Shown: positions 16,243-24,801 of the stretch, piece by piece
How positions within the stretch are numbered: the stretch's first letter is position 1
How the letters are laid out: each line of letters starts with the position of its first letter
Assembly: GCA_025934775.1 (NCBI GenBank)
Contig: JAICWO010000002.1
Coordinates: forward strand, 278,763 to 342,762
Direction: 5' to 3'
Length of the DNA: 64,000 bases
Source: Gemmatimonadaceae bacterium
Lineage (GTDB): Bacteria > Gemmatimonadota > Gemmatimonadetes > Gemmatimonadales > Gemmatimonadaceae
Position numbers and translations under genes: made by a program
Notes under the pieces: model-generated
Told to the model about the DNA's origin: nothing
The model's database searches: none
What the model saw: only the letters and a program-made list of their open reading frames with translations

Positions 16243-17423
16243 GCACATCACTCGTCGTGACCGAACCGGTCAGCAAAGCCAAGCCGCACTGTACGGACAT
16301 CGTGCTGCTCGGCGTGGGCTCGATCGGGCGCGAGCTGCTCGGCCAGCTCGCGTCGACGAAGAACGGCATCTCGGCCAAGCTTCGCGTCTGCGCGCTCGTC
16401 GACAGCGATGGATATGTCCTCGATGCGGCGGGGCTCGCGCGCAAAGCGATCCTCTCGATCTGCGCGCACAAGCGCGGCGGCGATCAACTCAGAACGTCGG
16501 AGCTCGGGCGGCCGGCGAATCCGGCGGACGCGGTCGCGTTCATCGCCGCGCAGCTCACCGGCCGCGTCGTACTGATCGACGCGACGGCGGCGGACACGCA
16601 GGACATTCTGGAGATCGGCCTCGAGCGCGGGTGGGACGTGATCCTCGCCAACAAGGTGCCGATCGCCGGCGGGCAGGGACGCGTCGATCAGCTCTATTCA
16701 GTCGCGCGCGAGGGCGGCGCCGAGATTCTGCACGAAGCGACCGTGGGCGCGGGACTGCCCGTGATCGACACGCTGCGCAAGCTGATCGAAGCGGGCGACA
16801 AGGTGAGCGCGATCGAGGGATGTCCGTCCGGCACGCTCGGCTTTCTCTTCGGCCAGCTCGGGCGCGGCCACACGTTCTCCGAGGCCCTGCGCGACGCGAT
16901 CGTGGCGGGCTACACCGAGCCTGATCCGCGCATCGATCTCTCGGGGCTCGATGTCGCGCGCAAGGCGTTGATCCTCGCGCGCATCATCGGCTTCCGCGGC
17001 GATCTCGACGCGGTGCGCGTGGAGTCGCTCGTGCCGCCGTCCTTGCGCGACCTGGCGGTCGACGAGTTCCTGGCGCGCGCGTCCGAGCTCGATGCGTATT
17101 GGGCGGAGCGCGTCGAGGCGGCGCGGGCGCGCGGCTGCGTGCTGCGCTACCGGGCGCGCGTGACGCGGCGGAGCGTGCGCGTGGGGCTCGCGGAAGTGCC
17201 GGTGACGGATCCTCTGAGTTTGCTCAACGGAACGGACAATCAGTTTTCGTTCACGACGGCGCGATACAAGGCGAATCCGCTCGTGATCACCGGGCCCGGC
17301 GCGGGGCCGGCGGTGACGGCGGCGGGGGTGTACAACGATCTGCTGCGTGTGATCGCGGAGCGCGCCGTGCGCGCCGCGCCAGCCGTCACGGCTGCCTTGC
17401 GCGCACCACGGCGATGGCAATGA
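16239..17423 (+). CDS. hom: Homoserine dehydrogenase
   Basis: 394 residues. An N-terminal Rossmann motif LLGVGSIGRELL is followed by the NAD(P)-site lysine region ILANKVPIAGG and the catalytic domain with HEATVGAGLPVI, GCPSGTLGFLF and YTEPDPRIDLSGLDVARKALIL, all typical of Hom/ThrA/MetL. It reduces aspartate semialdehyde to homoserine, the MetX substrate. It lacks a C-terminal ACT domain, so it is probably not feedback-inhibited through ACT; control at RNA level would compensate. ATG 16239 overlaps the metB stop. Its 3' end overlaps the convergent gene at 17386-17682 by 38 bp. Confidence 0.92.
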   Translation: MSTSLVVTEPVSKAKPHCTDIVLLGVGSIGRELLGQLASTKNGISAKLRVCALVDSDGYVLDAAGLARKAILSICAHKRGGDQLRTSELGRPANPADAVAFIAAQLTGRVVLIDATAADTQDILEIGLERGWDVILANKVPIAGGQGRVDQLYSVAREGGAEILHEATVGAGLPVIDTLRKLIEAGDKVSAIEGCPSGTLGFLFGQLGRGHTFSEALRDAIVAGYTEPDPRIDLSGLDVARKALILARIIGFRGDLDAVRVESLVPPSLRDLAVDEFLARASELDAYWAERVEAARARGCVLRYRARVTRRSVRVGLAEVPVTDPLSLLNGTDNQFSFTTARYKANPLVITGPGAGPAVTAAGVYNDLLRVIAERAVRAAPAVTAALRAPRRWQ

Positions 17424-17682
17424 TCGCCGCGAACATGAGGCCGAGGAGCGTCAGACACACCTTCATGAGCGGGTCCATGAACGGCGCTGGACCGGTCGTG
17501 GTGGCTACGTCGACCGTTGGCAGCAGCCCCCGCGCGCGCTCGTAATCCTCTTCCGGAACGAAGATGCGCATCCCCTGTTCGCCCGTCGGATCGTTCGTCG
17601 AGTACCGAATGCCCGCCGCGTCCAGCGCGACACACACGCTGAGCCCGTAGTCCATTCGCCACGTATAAACCAGCTCGCGCAT
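17386..17682 (-). CDS. Small DUF2007-like protein with C-terminal membrane helix
   Basis: 98 residues. The N-terminal part (MRELVYTWRMDYGLSVCVALDAAGIRY... FVPEEDYERARGLL) resembles DUF2007 'putative signal-transducing' domains, which have a ferredoxin-like fold. A membrane helix (about 70-92) ends the protein. A clear GGAGG site precedes ATG 17682. It is transcribed towards hom and overlaps its 3' end; the msrB gene upstream reads in the same direction. Function unknown. Confidence 0.8.
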   Translation of the reverse strand: MRELVYTWRMDYGLSVCVALDAAGIRYSTNDPTGEQGMRIFVPEEDYERARGLLPTVDVATTTGPAPFMDPLMKVCLTLLGLMFAAIIAIAVVRARQP

Positions 17683-17726
17683 CCGGTATCCTCCACGCGG
17701 TCGCCGACCGCGTCGTGCGATGCGTG

Positions 17727-18299
17727 CTACGGCGCCTTCGCGAAGCGAAGGGCCGCGGAGTCGATGCAATATCGCAAGCCCGTCGGTCGCGGACCGTCGT
17801 CGAACAGATCGCCCAGGTGCGCGTCGCAGCGACGACAGTAGACCGGACTGTCCGTGTAGCCGTGGCTCGCCGCGCCGTGGATGATGTTCTCTGCCGCGAT
17901 CTCGCGCCAGAAGCTCGGCCACCCGGTGCCGGCGTCGAACTTCGTCTCCGAGCTGAACAGCGCGTTGTCGCAGCACACGCATCGGTAGACGCCGCGGTCG
18001 TGCACGTTCCAATAGGCGCCGCTGAACGCGCGCTCGGTGCCTGCGTGCCGCGTGCAGACGTACGCTTCCGGCGAGAGCTGCGTGCGCCACTCGCCATCGC
18101 TCTTCACGAGTTTGGCGACGCGCCGCGTCTTGCCCCGCCGGCCGGCATCATCGAATTCTATGATGGTGACTTCATCGACCCGGAGCAGGGAATCGCCGAG
18201 CGCGGCGCGTGACACGCGTGACAACGGAATCGCCGCGCCGAGGCTGGCGAGGCCTCGAACGAACGCGCGTCGGTCGACTGGTCTTCCTGAATCGATCAT
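17727..18299 (-). CDS. msrB: Tat-exported peptide-methionine (R)-S-oxide reductase
   Basis: 190 residues. A twin-arginine signal (DRRAFVRGLASLGAAIPLS) precedes a complete MsrB domain. Two CxxC zinc sites (CVCC and CRRC), the substrate motif GTGWPSFW and catalytic C178 in RYCIDSAALRF are visible; the usual RxCxN asparagine is replaced by aspartate. It repairs methionine-R-sulfoxide in periplasmic proteins. It is divergent from the aldo/keto reductase and close to the methionine operon. No MsrA is seen nearby, so the reductant and partner are unknown. Confidence 0.93.
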   Translation of the reverse strand: MIDSGRPVDRRAFVRGLASLGAAIPLSRVSRAALGDSLLRVDEVTIIEFDDAGRRGKTRRVAKLVKSDGEWRTQLSPEAYVCTRHAGTERAFSGAYWNVHDRGVYRCVCCDNALFSSETKFDAGTGWPSFWREIAAENIIHGAASHGYTDSPVYCRRCDAHLGDLFDDGPRPTGLRYCIDSAALRFAKAP

Positions 18300-18508
18300 G
18301 GCTCCTCGACGGCGGAGAAGTGCCGGCAGCTACTCGTGCCGCGAACGAACCGCCGAATGCAGGCGAAGGTTTGGCACGAGGTTAAGAAAACCCTCAGGAC
18401 GCTTCCGGTGCAACCGCGGCCAACGTCGTCCCGCTCATCCGCGGTCTTCGATACCGGGACGAAACTTGCACGCCCAATTCCTGGGAACATCGAAGACGAG
18501 GAGCAGTC

Positions 18509-19411
18509 GTGACACCGAACCAAGCGACCCCCCACTCCGCTACGCCGGCGGCGCATGCCGGCGCGATCACCATCGGCGGCGAGCTCCACGTGAACCGCAT
18601 GGGCTTTGGGGCGATGCGGATCACGGGGCAGGGCATCTGGGGACCGCCAACTGACCGCGGCGAGTGCGTGCGCGTATTGCGCCAGGCCGTGGAGCTCGGC
18701 GTGAATTTCATCGATACCGCAGACTCGTACGGGCCGTTCGTGTCCGAGGAGATCATCGCCGAGGCGCTGCACCCGTACCCGGCCGACCTCGTCATCGCGA
18801 CCAAGGGCGGGCTCGAGCGGCCTGGGCCGAACAAGTGGACGCCCAACGGCCGCCCCGAACATCTGCGCCGCTCGCTGGAGGGCAGCCTCAAGCGACTCAA
18901 GCGCGACCGCATCGACCTCTGGCAGTTGCACCGCATCGACTCGACCATTCCCGCGGACGAGCAGTTCGATGTCCTGCGCGAGTTCGTGCGTGACGGAACA
19001 GTGCGGTGCATCGGACTGTCCGAGGTGAACGCGAAGCAGATCGAGCAGGCCGCGCAGTTCGTCGAGGTAGCGTCGGTGCAGAACCGTTACAACATCGTCG
19101 ATCGCGAGTGGGATGACGTGGTCGACTACTGCCAGCGCCACGGGATGGCCTTCATCCCGTGGTTCCCGCTCGCCGCCGGCTCGATCGAGAGCTCGAGCGA
19201 CAACGCGAACGCGCATCAGATCATCGAACGCGTGGCGAAACGGCACCACGCGACGGCGATGCAGATCGCGCTCGCCTGGCTGCTCGCGCGCTCGCCGGCG
19301 ACGGTCGTCATCCCCGGCACCTCGAAGACGGACCACGTCGGCGAGAACATTCGCGCGGCGGAGATCGAATTGAGCGAAGACGAATTACAAGAGTTGAATC
19401 AACTCGGCTGA
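18509..19411 (+). CDS. Aldo/keto reductase
   Basis: 300 residues starting at GTG 18509 behind GAGGAG. It has the AKR (alpha/beta)8 barrel: GFGAMRITGQGIWGPP, then catalytic Asp and Tyr in VNFIDTADSYG (family D, Y), the Lys in VIATKGG, the His in LWQLHRID, and the NADPH-binding tail VIPGTSKTDHVGENIRA. It is an NADPH-dependent aldehyde/ketone reductase of unknown substrate, closest in form to YdbC/YajO-like members. It is convergent with the large gene at 19413, one base between the two stops. Confidence 0.93.
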   Translation: MTPNQATPHSATPAAHAGAITIGGELHVNRMGFGAMRITGQGIWGPPTDRGECVRVLRQAVELGVNFIDTADSYGPFVSEEIIAEALHPYPADLVIATKGGLERPGPNKWTPNGRPEHLRRSLEGSLKRLKRDRIDLWQLHRIDSTIPADEQFDVLREFVRDGTVRCIGLSEVNAKQIEQAAQFVEVASVQNRYNIVDREWDDVVDYCQRHGMAFIPWFPLAAGSIESSSDNANAHQIIERVAKRHHATAMQIALAWLLARSPATVVIPGTSKTDHVGENIRAAEIELSEDELQELNQLG

Positions 19412-19412
19412 C

Positions 19413-22400
19413 TCACGGCGTCTTCACGTCGATCCCGGCCTGCTTGAGCGCCTCGAGCAGCGCCGGCAGATCGGCGCTCTGGACTTTCTTCACGCGCGCC
19501 GCGGCCTTGTCGAGATCCGCCGGCAGCATCTGCACGAGCTTTTTCTGCGCCGGGTTGGGGTTGAACGTGACGTTGAGCATCTCGGTCGTCGTGCCGAGCT
19601 TGGCCTGAATCGTCTCCGGCGTCTGCGACGGCGCGGGATTCTGATCTTCCTCATTGGCCGGCGGCGCCGCGGCCGCGGCCGGAGCGCCCGGTGCCCCGCC
19701 GGCACGCCTCGGCGCGCCGGATTGCACCACGCCGGCGCGGCCGCCGCCTCGCCCGCCGCGACCCGCGGCCTCGGCGAGGGCGTTGGTCGGCGCGCCGCCA
19801 AAGGCCGCTCCGCCCCGGCCGCCGCGTCCACCCGCGGCCCCGATCTCCTTCGTCAGGTCCGCAAGCTCTTTATCCATCGCGGCGATCTTCGTCTTGAGCT
19901 CGGGCGTCAGCTTCGCGCTCGTGTCCGCGACGCGCTTCGCCGCGGCGACCGCGCGCTGCACGGTGTCGAGCCGCGCCTGCTCGTCGCGCAGCCGCGTCTG
20001 GAGCTTCACGACGCTGAGCCGGAACGCGTAGAGCTGCTTGAGCTCGGCGTCGCTCATGACGACGAGCGGGTCTTTATACATCGTGAATGATTGTTCTAGC
20101 ACGGTCGGAGCGCCCGACTTGGGCGCCACGGTGAGCCGCGCGACGTAGCGGCCCGGGTTCGCCGGGAACATGTTCGTGTTGCCCCGCCCGCCGAATCCGC
20201 CGAACGCGCCGCCGCCCGCTCCGCCGCGGCCCGCGGAATCCGCCGCGCCGCCAGGGCCCCCACGTCCGCCGCCGAAGCCACCGCGGCCGCGCGCCGTAGT
20301 CGCCGTATCAACTGGCCCCGTGAGCGGCGGCCCGACGCGCGCGTCCCACACGACGCGGTGCAGCCCCGGCGTCTTGGGCGCCGTGACGTCGCGAATCACC
20401 GTGCCGCTCGCGTCGACGATCGACAGCGTGACCGTGGCGCCGCTCGGGACGGTGTTGAGCAAATACGTAATCCGCGTGCCGGGCTCCGGATTCTCGCCGG
20501 TGAACCCGCGCGTGCCCATGCCCGAGTTCTTACTCGTGTTCGGCTGGAACAGCAGCTCGTCGCGGACGGGATAGAGATACGCCACCTGCGCCGCCTTCGC
20601 CCTGGCGAGTTGCTCGAGGGGCGTGATGTCGTCGAGGATGTAGACGCCGCGGCCGTGCGTGCCGAGCACGAGATCGTTCTCGCGCTGCTGAATCGCGATG
20701 TCGTCCACCGGCACGCCGGGGAGACCGCCCTCGAGCTGCGTCCAGTGCGCGCCATCGTCGACCGTGAAGAACACGCCGAACTCCGTGCCCGCGAAGAGCA
20801 GGTTGGGCTGGCGCGGATGCTCGCGCACCACCTGCACGGATCCTTCCGCCGGAAGATTTCCCGTGATCGACGTCCAGCTGGTGCCGTAGTCGGTGCTCTT
20901 CACGATGTACGGCTTGAAATCGTTGCTGCGGTGGCCGTCGAGTGTGGCGTAGAGCGTTCCTTCGTTCGCCTTCGACCAGACGACGCGGCTCACGTACGTG
21001 GTGTCGGGGACGCCGGGGAATGCGTCGGACTTGTGCCACGTCTTGCCGCCGTCGCGCGTCACCTGAATCAGCCCATCGTCCGTGCCGACCACGATGAGCC
21101 CGGCGCGGAACGGCGACTCGTCGAACGTCGTGACGTTGCTGAACTCCGCCGTGCCTTCGTTGCGGCCGAGGGCGGTGGAGTCCGGGACGGCGCCGCGGAG
21201 CGGCAGCTCGTCGCGGTCGATGTTGCGCGTGAGGTCGGGGCTGATCGTCTGCCACGTGTCGCCGCGATCAGTACTCTTGAATAAGTAGTTCGCGGCCATG
21301 TACACCGTGCCGGCACTGTGGCGCGACGGCACGATCGGAGCGCTCCAGTTGAAGCGGTAGCGGGTGCCGGCCGGCGGTACGGGCTTGATGTTCTTGTTCT
21401 GCCCCGTGCGCGCGTCGTAGCGCACGACGCCGCCCTGCTGCATCTCGGCGTACACGAAGTTGTGATCGTAGAAATCGGGGACCGCGTAGAAGCCGTCGCC
21501 GCCCGCCATGCGCGCCCAATCGGCATTGCTCGGCCCGAAGGCGTTGCGCGTGCGGCTCGGCCCCCACCACGTCTGGTTGTCCTGCAGGCCGCCGTACACG
21601 TTGTAGAACGGCTGCGCGTCGTCGACCGAGACGGTATAGAACTGTCCCGCGACGATGCTCTCGACGTGATCCCACGTCTTGCCCGCGTCCCACGACAGAT
21701 ACAGACCGCCGTCGCCGCCCAGGATCATCTGCTGCGGATTCGCGTCGTTGATCCAGAGCGCGTGGTGATCGCTGTGCACGCCGCCCGCCGCGAACGGCGT
21801 GAGCGTCTTGCCGCCATCGTGCGATTCGCGCGACGACGCGTTGAGCGTCACCACGTGCTCGGGGTCCGACGGGTCGCAGCGCACCTGGCTGTAGTACCAC
21901 GCGGTGCCGTTCTGATTGTTGACCTGCCGCCACGTCGCGCCCGCGTCGTCGCTGCGATACAGACCGTTGCCCGGCGCCTTGGCGTGCACGATCGCGTACA
22001 CCGTCTGCGGCCGCGATTCGCACACCGCGAGCCCGATGCGGCCGATCTCCCCGGTCGGGAGTCCGCGCGAGAGCTTGTTCCACGTCTTGCCGGCGTCGGT
22101 CGTCTTGTAGATCCCGCTCTCCGTGCCCGCGGGCAGGAAGCCGTACTCGCGGCGCTCGCGCTCGAGCGACGACGCGTAGAGCACGTCGGGGTCGGCCGGG
22201 TCCATTACGAGATCGCTAAAGCCCGTGTACTTGCTGATCTCCTTCGTGTTCGTCCACGTCTTTCCGCCGTCGGTCGTCTTGAAGAGCCCGCGCTCGCCAC
22301 CCGACGCCCAGAGGGGGCCCAGGGCCGCGACGTACACCACGTTCGGGTCCCGCGGATCGATCACGATGCGGCCAATGTGCTGCGACGCCGGAAGCATCGC

Positions 22401-22829
22401 CTTCGACCACGTCTTGCCACCGTTGATCGACTTGTACACGCCGGTGCCCCACGAGGAGCTTCGCATGTTGTTCGCTTCGCCCGTGCCGACCCACACGATG
22501 TCGGGATCGGATGGCGCGACGGCGATCGCGCCGACGGAGCCGGTGCGCACCGAATCGAACACGGGCGTCCAGGTCACGCCGGCGTTGGTCGACTTCCAGA
22601 CGCCGCCGGTCGCGGCCGCCGCGTAGATCACGTTGCCGATCTTGGCACGCGAGCCTTTCGCGTCAGTCACCGCGACGTCGGCGATGCGGCCGCTCATCAC
22701 GGCGGGGCCGATCGAGCGAAATTTGAGATCGCGAACGAGCACGGAGTCGGCGGGGAGCTGAGCCAACGCCGTAGTGGTCGAGACAACCGCGAGCGTGAGC
22801 GTGGCGATCGTCGTCGTGAGGCGATGCAT
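19413..22829 (-). CDS. Secreted BNR-repeat/VPS10-type beta-propeller protein (first paralogue)
   Basis: 1138 residues with a signal peptide (MHRLTTTIATLTLAVVSTTTALA). At least ten Asp-box (BNR) motifs such as SINGGKTW, TTDGGKTW, SDDAGATW, TRDGGKTW and TVDDGAHW build two propellers over about residues 40-760, as in sortilin-VPS10 and GH74-like proteins. A beta-sandwich domain and a helical tail (about 920-1135) follow. Gly/Arg-rich insertions interrupt the C-terminal part. ATG 22829 is chosen for the signal peptide; the frame is open another 106 codons into element C. Enzymatic activity is unproven. Paralogue of 33104-36499. Confidence 0.88.
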   Translation of the reverse strand: MHRLTTTIATLTLAVVSTTTALAQLPADSVLVRDLKFRSIGPAVMSGRIADVAVTDAKGSRAKIGNVIYAAAATGGVWKSTNAGVTWTPVFDSVRTGSVGAIAVAPSDPDIVWVGTGEANNMRSSSWGTGVYKSINGGKTWSKAMLPASQHIGRIVIDPRDPNVVYVAALGPLWASGGERGLFKTTDGGKTWTNTKEISKYTGFSDLVMDPADPDVLYASSLERERREYGFLPAGTESGIYKTTDAGKTWNKLSRGLPTGEIGRIGLAVCESRPQTVYAIVHAKAPGNGLYRSDDAGATWRQVNNQNGTAWYYSQVRCDPSDPEHVVTLNASSRESHDGGKTLTPFAAGGVHSDHHALWINDANPQQMILGGDGGLYLSWDAGKTWDHVESIVAGQFYTVSVDDAQPFYNVYGGLQDNQTWWGPSRTRNAFGPSNADWARMAGGDGFYAVPDFYDHNFVYAEMQQGGVVRYDARTGQNKNIKPVPPAGTRYRFNWSAPIVPSRHSAGTVYMAANYLFKSTDRGDTWQTISPDLTRNIDRDELPLRGAVPDSTALGRNEGTAEFSNVTTFDESPFRAGLIVVGTDDGLIQVTRDGGKTWHKSDAFPGVPDTTYVSRVVWSKANEGTLYATLDGHRSNDFKPYIVKSTDYGTSWTSITGNLPAEGSVQVVREHPRQPNLLFAGTEFGVFFTVDDGAHWTQLEGGLPGVPVDDIAIQQRENDLVLGTHGRGVYILDDITPLEQLARAKAAQVAYLYPVRDELLFQPNTSKNSGMGTRGFTGENPEPGTRITYLLNTVPSGATVTLSIVDASGTVIRDVTAPKTPGLHRVVWDARVGPPLTGPVDTATTARGRGGFGGGRGGPGGAADSAGRGGAGGGAFGGFGGRGNTNMFPANPGRYVARLTVAPKSGAPTVLEQSFTMYKDPLVVMSDAELKQLYAFRLSVVKLQTRLRDEQARLDTVQRAVAAAKRVADTSAKLTPELKTKIAAMDKELADLTKEIGAAGGRGGRGGAAFGGAPTNALAEAAGRGGRGGGRAGVVQSGAPRRAGGAPGAPAAAAAPPANEEDQNPAPSQTPETIQAKLGTTTEMLNVTFNPNPAQKKLVQMLPADLDKAAARVKKVQSADLPALLEALKQAGIDVKTP

Positions 22830-22932
22830 CGGTTGCGCGGGCGAGGGGAGAAACGGCGGTGCGGGGACTGATATTCTACGCCGCGGGACGGGCGTTCGCT
22901 GGACTCGCGACGGGGCGCCGTGGCGCCGTGGT

Positions 22933-23226
22933 GCGCCGAATATCGTTGGATTGATTTTGGGGACGCGGACTAGACGGGCCTGTGGCGGGCGAACGAGGGG
23001 CTGACTCGCTCCGCTACTCAGAAGGCTCCGCTCGCAACGAGCCCGGGCGAATGTGTTAGGAACGGCCTCAGGACGCGTCTCGTGACGTCCCGGGCGGCAG
23101 TGCCCAAAGAAGATCCCGGCTCGTGGCGCCTGGAGATCGCACTGCAAAGCAGTTCTCCGTCCCTCGTTCGCGCGCCGCAGGCCCGCCAGGTCCGCGTCCC
23201 CATTTCAATCCAACCCAATTCGGCGC
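22933..23226. mobile_element. Palindromic intergenic element C (GCGCCGAA...TTGGATTG ends)
   Basis: A 294-bp element. The left end GCGCCGAATATCGTTGGATTG and GGGGACGCGGAC recur in inverted form at the right end (GCGCCGAATTGGGTTGGATTG and GGGGACGCGGAC in reverse complement). Imperfect complementarity continues for about 75 bp per arm (GCGAACGAGGG in both). No ORF is credible inside it. The ends match those of element B at 56463 and the right end of element A. Confidence 0.7.
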
Positions 23227-23235
23227 GACGATGCG

Positions 23236-24276
23236 CTACGGGACGATCCCCCACACCTTGGGATCTTCCGTCCCGAGCACCCACACCGAATACCCGCGCA
23301 GCTTGTACTTGCGCACGAGCTCCAGCTTCGCCGCGAATGCGCGCGCGTCCTCCAGCCAGAGGAACTCGTTGATGCCGTCGTTGCTCCAGAATGCGTACGA
23401 CGCCTTGTCGCGATCGTCCCAGACCGGCTTCGCGTCGTAGCGCGCGAGCAGCCCCTGCGCGGTCTCGTAGGCGATGTCGCTGCCGCGCATCTGCGAGCCG
23501 TTCTTCACGTCGAACGTCGGGTACCACCAATCCGAATACGACGGAATGCCGAGCGAGATCTTGTTCGGCGGCACGCCAAGGGAGAGGACGTACTGGAGCG
23601 CGCTCTCCATCCAGGGATAGCCGGCGACCGGTCCCGGCGGCGTGCCTCCGGTGTGCTGCGCGTACGTCATGAACGAGATGAAATCGAGCGCGTCGGCGAG
23701 CGCCTTGTAGTCGTACGCGCCGCGCCAGTTCTCGAAGATCCAGCGGTGATAGGACGTCGGTCCGGGAAAGTCGCTCGCGCGCGGCACCACGGCGGCGGAC
23801 AGCGTGCACTGCACGCCGTGGAGCGCGTCGGCGGACTGGCGCATGAAGCTCGTGAGCGAGTCGCGATCGGCGACATTCACGTTCTCGATGTCGAACTGAA
23901 TGCCGTCGAAGTGATGATCGCGGCAGAGCGTGACGAGATTCGCGATCGCCCGCCGGCGGACGTCGGCCGTGTTGAGGATATGGTGAATCGTCGGCTGATC
24001 GAAGCCGGGGTTCATCACCAGCGGCACGACTTTCGTCTGCGATGCGTGCGCCCGCGCGACGACGCGCGCGTCGACATCGCCCCAGATCACGCCGAGCGAG
24101 TCGATCGAGAACACTTGCGGCGAGACGATCGAGATCTTGCCGGCGTGCGCGAGGAAGCTCTGCGTGCTCGTCTCGTTGTCGACCGAGTACCAGAGCGACT
24201 CGAGCTGCTGGGCCCGCGCCAGGCGGCTCGTGGCGGCGAGGGCGATGATTGCTACGATCAGTCGCGCGAGTCGCAT
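23236..24276 (-). CDS. Secreted glycoside hydrolase family 18 protein
   Basis: 346 residues with a signal peptide (1-22). It has the GH18 barrel with the catalytic motif DGIQFDIE (DxxDxDxE form, acid Glu at the end, about residue 132), MTY at strand 6 (SFMTYAQHTGG) and a C-terminal YSVWVLGTEDP tryptophan strand. It resembles the YaaH/SleL group that acts on peptidoglycan N-acetylglucosamine or chitin-like substrates. Element C lies immediately downstream. Substrate uncertain; catalytic residues intact. Confidence 0.88.
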   Translation of the reverse strand: MRLARLIVAIIALAATSRLARAQQLESLWYSVDNETSTQSFLAHAGKISIVSPQVFSIDSLGVIWGDVDARVVARAHASQTKVVPLVMNPGFDQPTIHHILNTADVRRRAIANLVTLCRDHHFDGIQFDIENVNVADRDSLTSFMRQSADALHGVQCTLSAAVVPRASDFPGPTSYHRWIFENWRGAYDYKALADALDFISFMTYAQHTGGTPPGPVAGYPWMESALQYVLSLGVPPNKISLGIPSYSDWWYPTFDVKNGSQMRGSDIAYETAQGLLARYDAKPVWDDRDKASYAFWSNDGINEFLWLEDARAFAAKLELVRKYKLRGYSVWVLGTEDPKVWGIVP

Positions 24277-24309
24277 GCGGTGGGGCGGGTGTGGTTGGAA
24301 TTGAATGAT

Positions 24310-24787
24310 GCTACGGACCTGACGGACGGCGACGAACTTGACTGAATGACGCTACGGAATGGCGATGAGCTTCTGGAAGAACACCTCTCGCGGTCGGCAA
24401 TTGGAGCCTTCTACGCCACATATCGCAAGCTTGGATTCGGCTTCCTCGAGAGCATCTATGTTCTGGGGCTCGAGCGTGAGCTGACGAGCCGGGGTCACCG
24501 CGTGGGCCGGGAAGTCGCGGTCCCGGTGTACTATGACGGCGATATTCTCGCCTATCAGCGCATGGACCTAGTCGTCGACGATCGATTGGTGCTCGAAGTG
24601 AAAGCGACCGAGATCCTGCACAAGGATGCTCCCCGTCAATTCCTGAACTACCTCCGTTCAACGAATCTGGAAGTTGGTCTCGTGCTTCACTTCGGGCGAG
24701 AGCCAAAGTTTCATCGCGTCATCTACGACAAGGACTTCAAGCAACGCCGAGTCCGTCAAGTTCGTCCAGATTCGTCAGGTTCGTAGC
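24310..24787. repeat. Inverted repeat bracketing the GxxExxY gene
   Basis: The left arm (24310-24344) reads GCTACGGACCTGACGGA then GACGAACTTGAC; the right arm (24752-24787), read in reverse complement, gives GCTACGAACCTGACGAA and GACGAACTTGAC. About 30 of 36 positions match. The right arm encodes the last residues and stop of the enclosed gene. The arms are loosely made of 9-bp words (CTGACGAAC-like). Confidence 0.75.
24346..24786 (+). CDS. GxxExxY family protein (PD-(D/E)XK-like)
   Basis: 146 residues. The signature GFLESIY (GxxExxY) at about residue 31 is followed by a nuclease-like core: VPVYYDGDILAYQRMDLVVDDRLVLEVKA, whose D...ExK arrangement resembles the PD-(D/E)XK catalytic site, and LNYLRSTNLEVGLVLHFG. 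These proteins are widespread orphans of unknown function, often close to repeats. Here the whole gene sits between inverted repeats, and its C-terminal residues (VRPDSSGS) are encoded by the repeat. Nuclease activity is inferred only from the motif pattern. Confidence 0.88.
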   Translation: MTLRNGDELLEEHLSRSAIGAFYATYRKLGFGFLESIYVLGLERELTSRGHRVGREVAVPVYYDGDILAYQRMDLVVDDRLVLEVKATEILHKDAPRQFLNYLRSTNLEVGLVLHFGREPKFHRVIYDKDFKQRRVRQVRPDSSGS

Positions 24788-24801
24788 TCACCTCTTCGAC
24801 G

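Noticed and set aside
22830..23147. 106-codon upstream extension of the first propeller protein
   Set aside because: It reads through element C and lacks a signal peptide; ATG 22829 gives a normal secretion signal.
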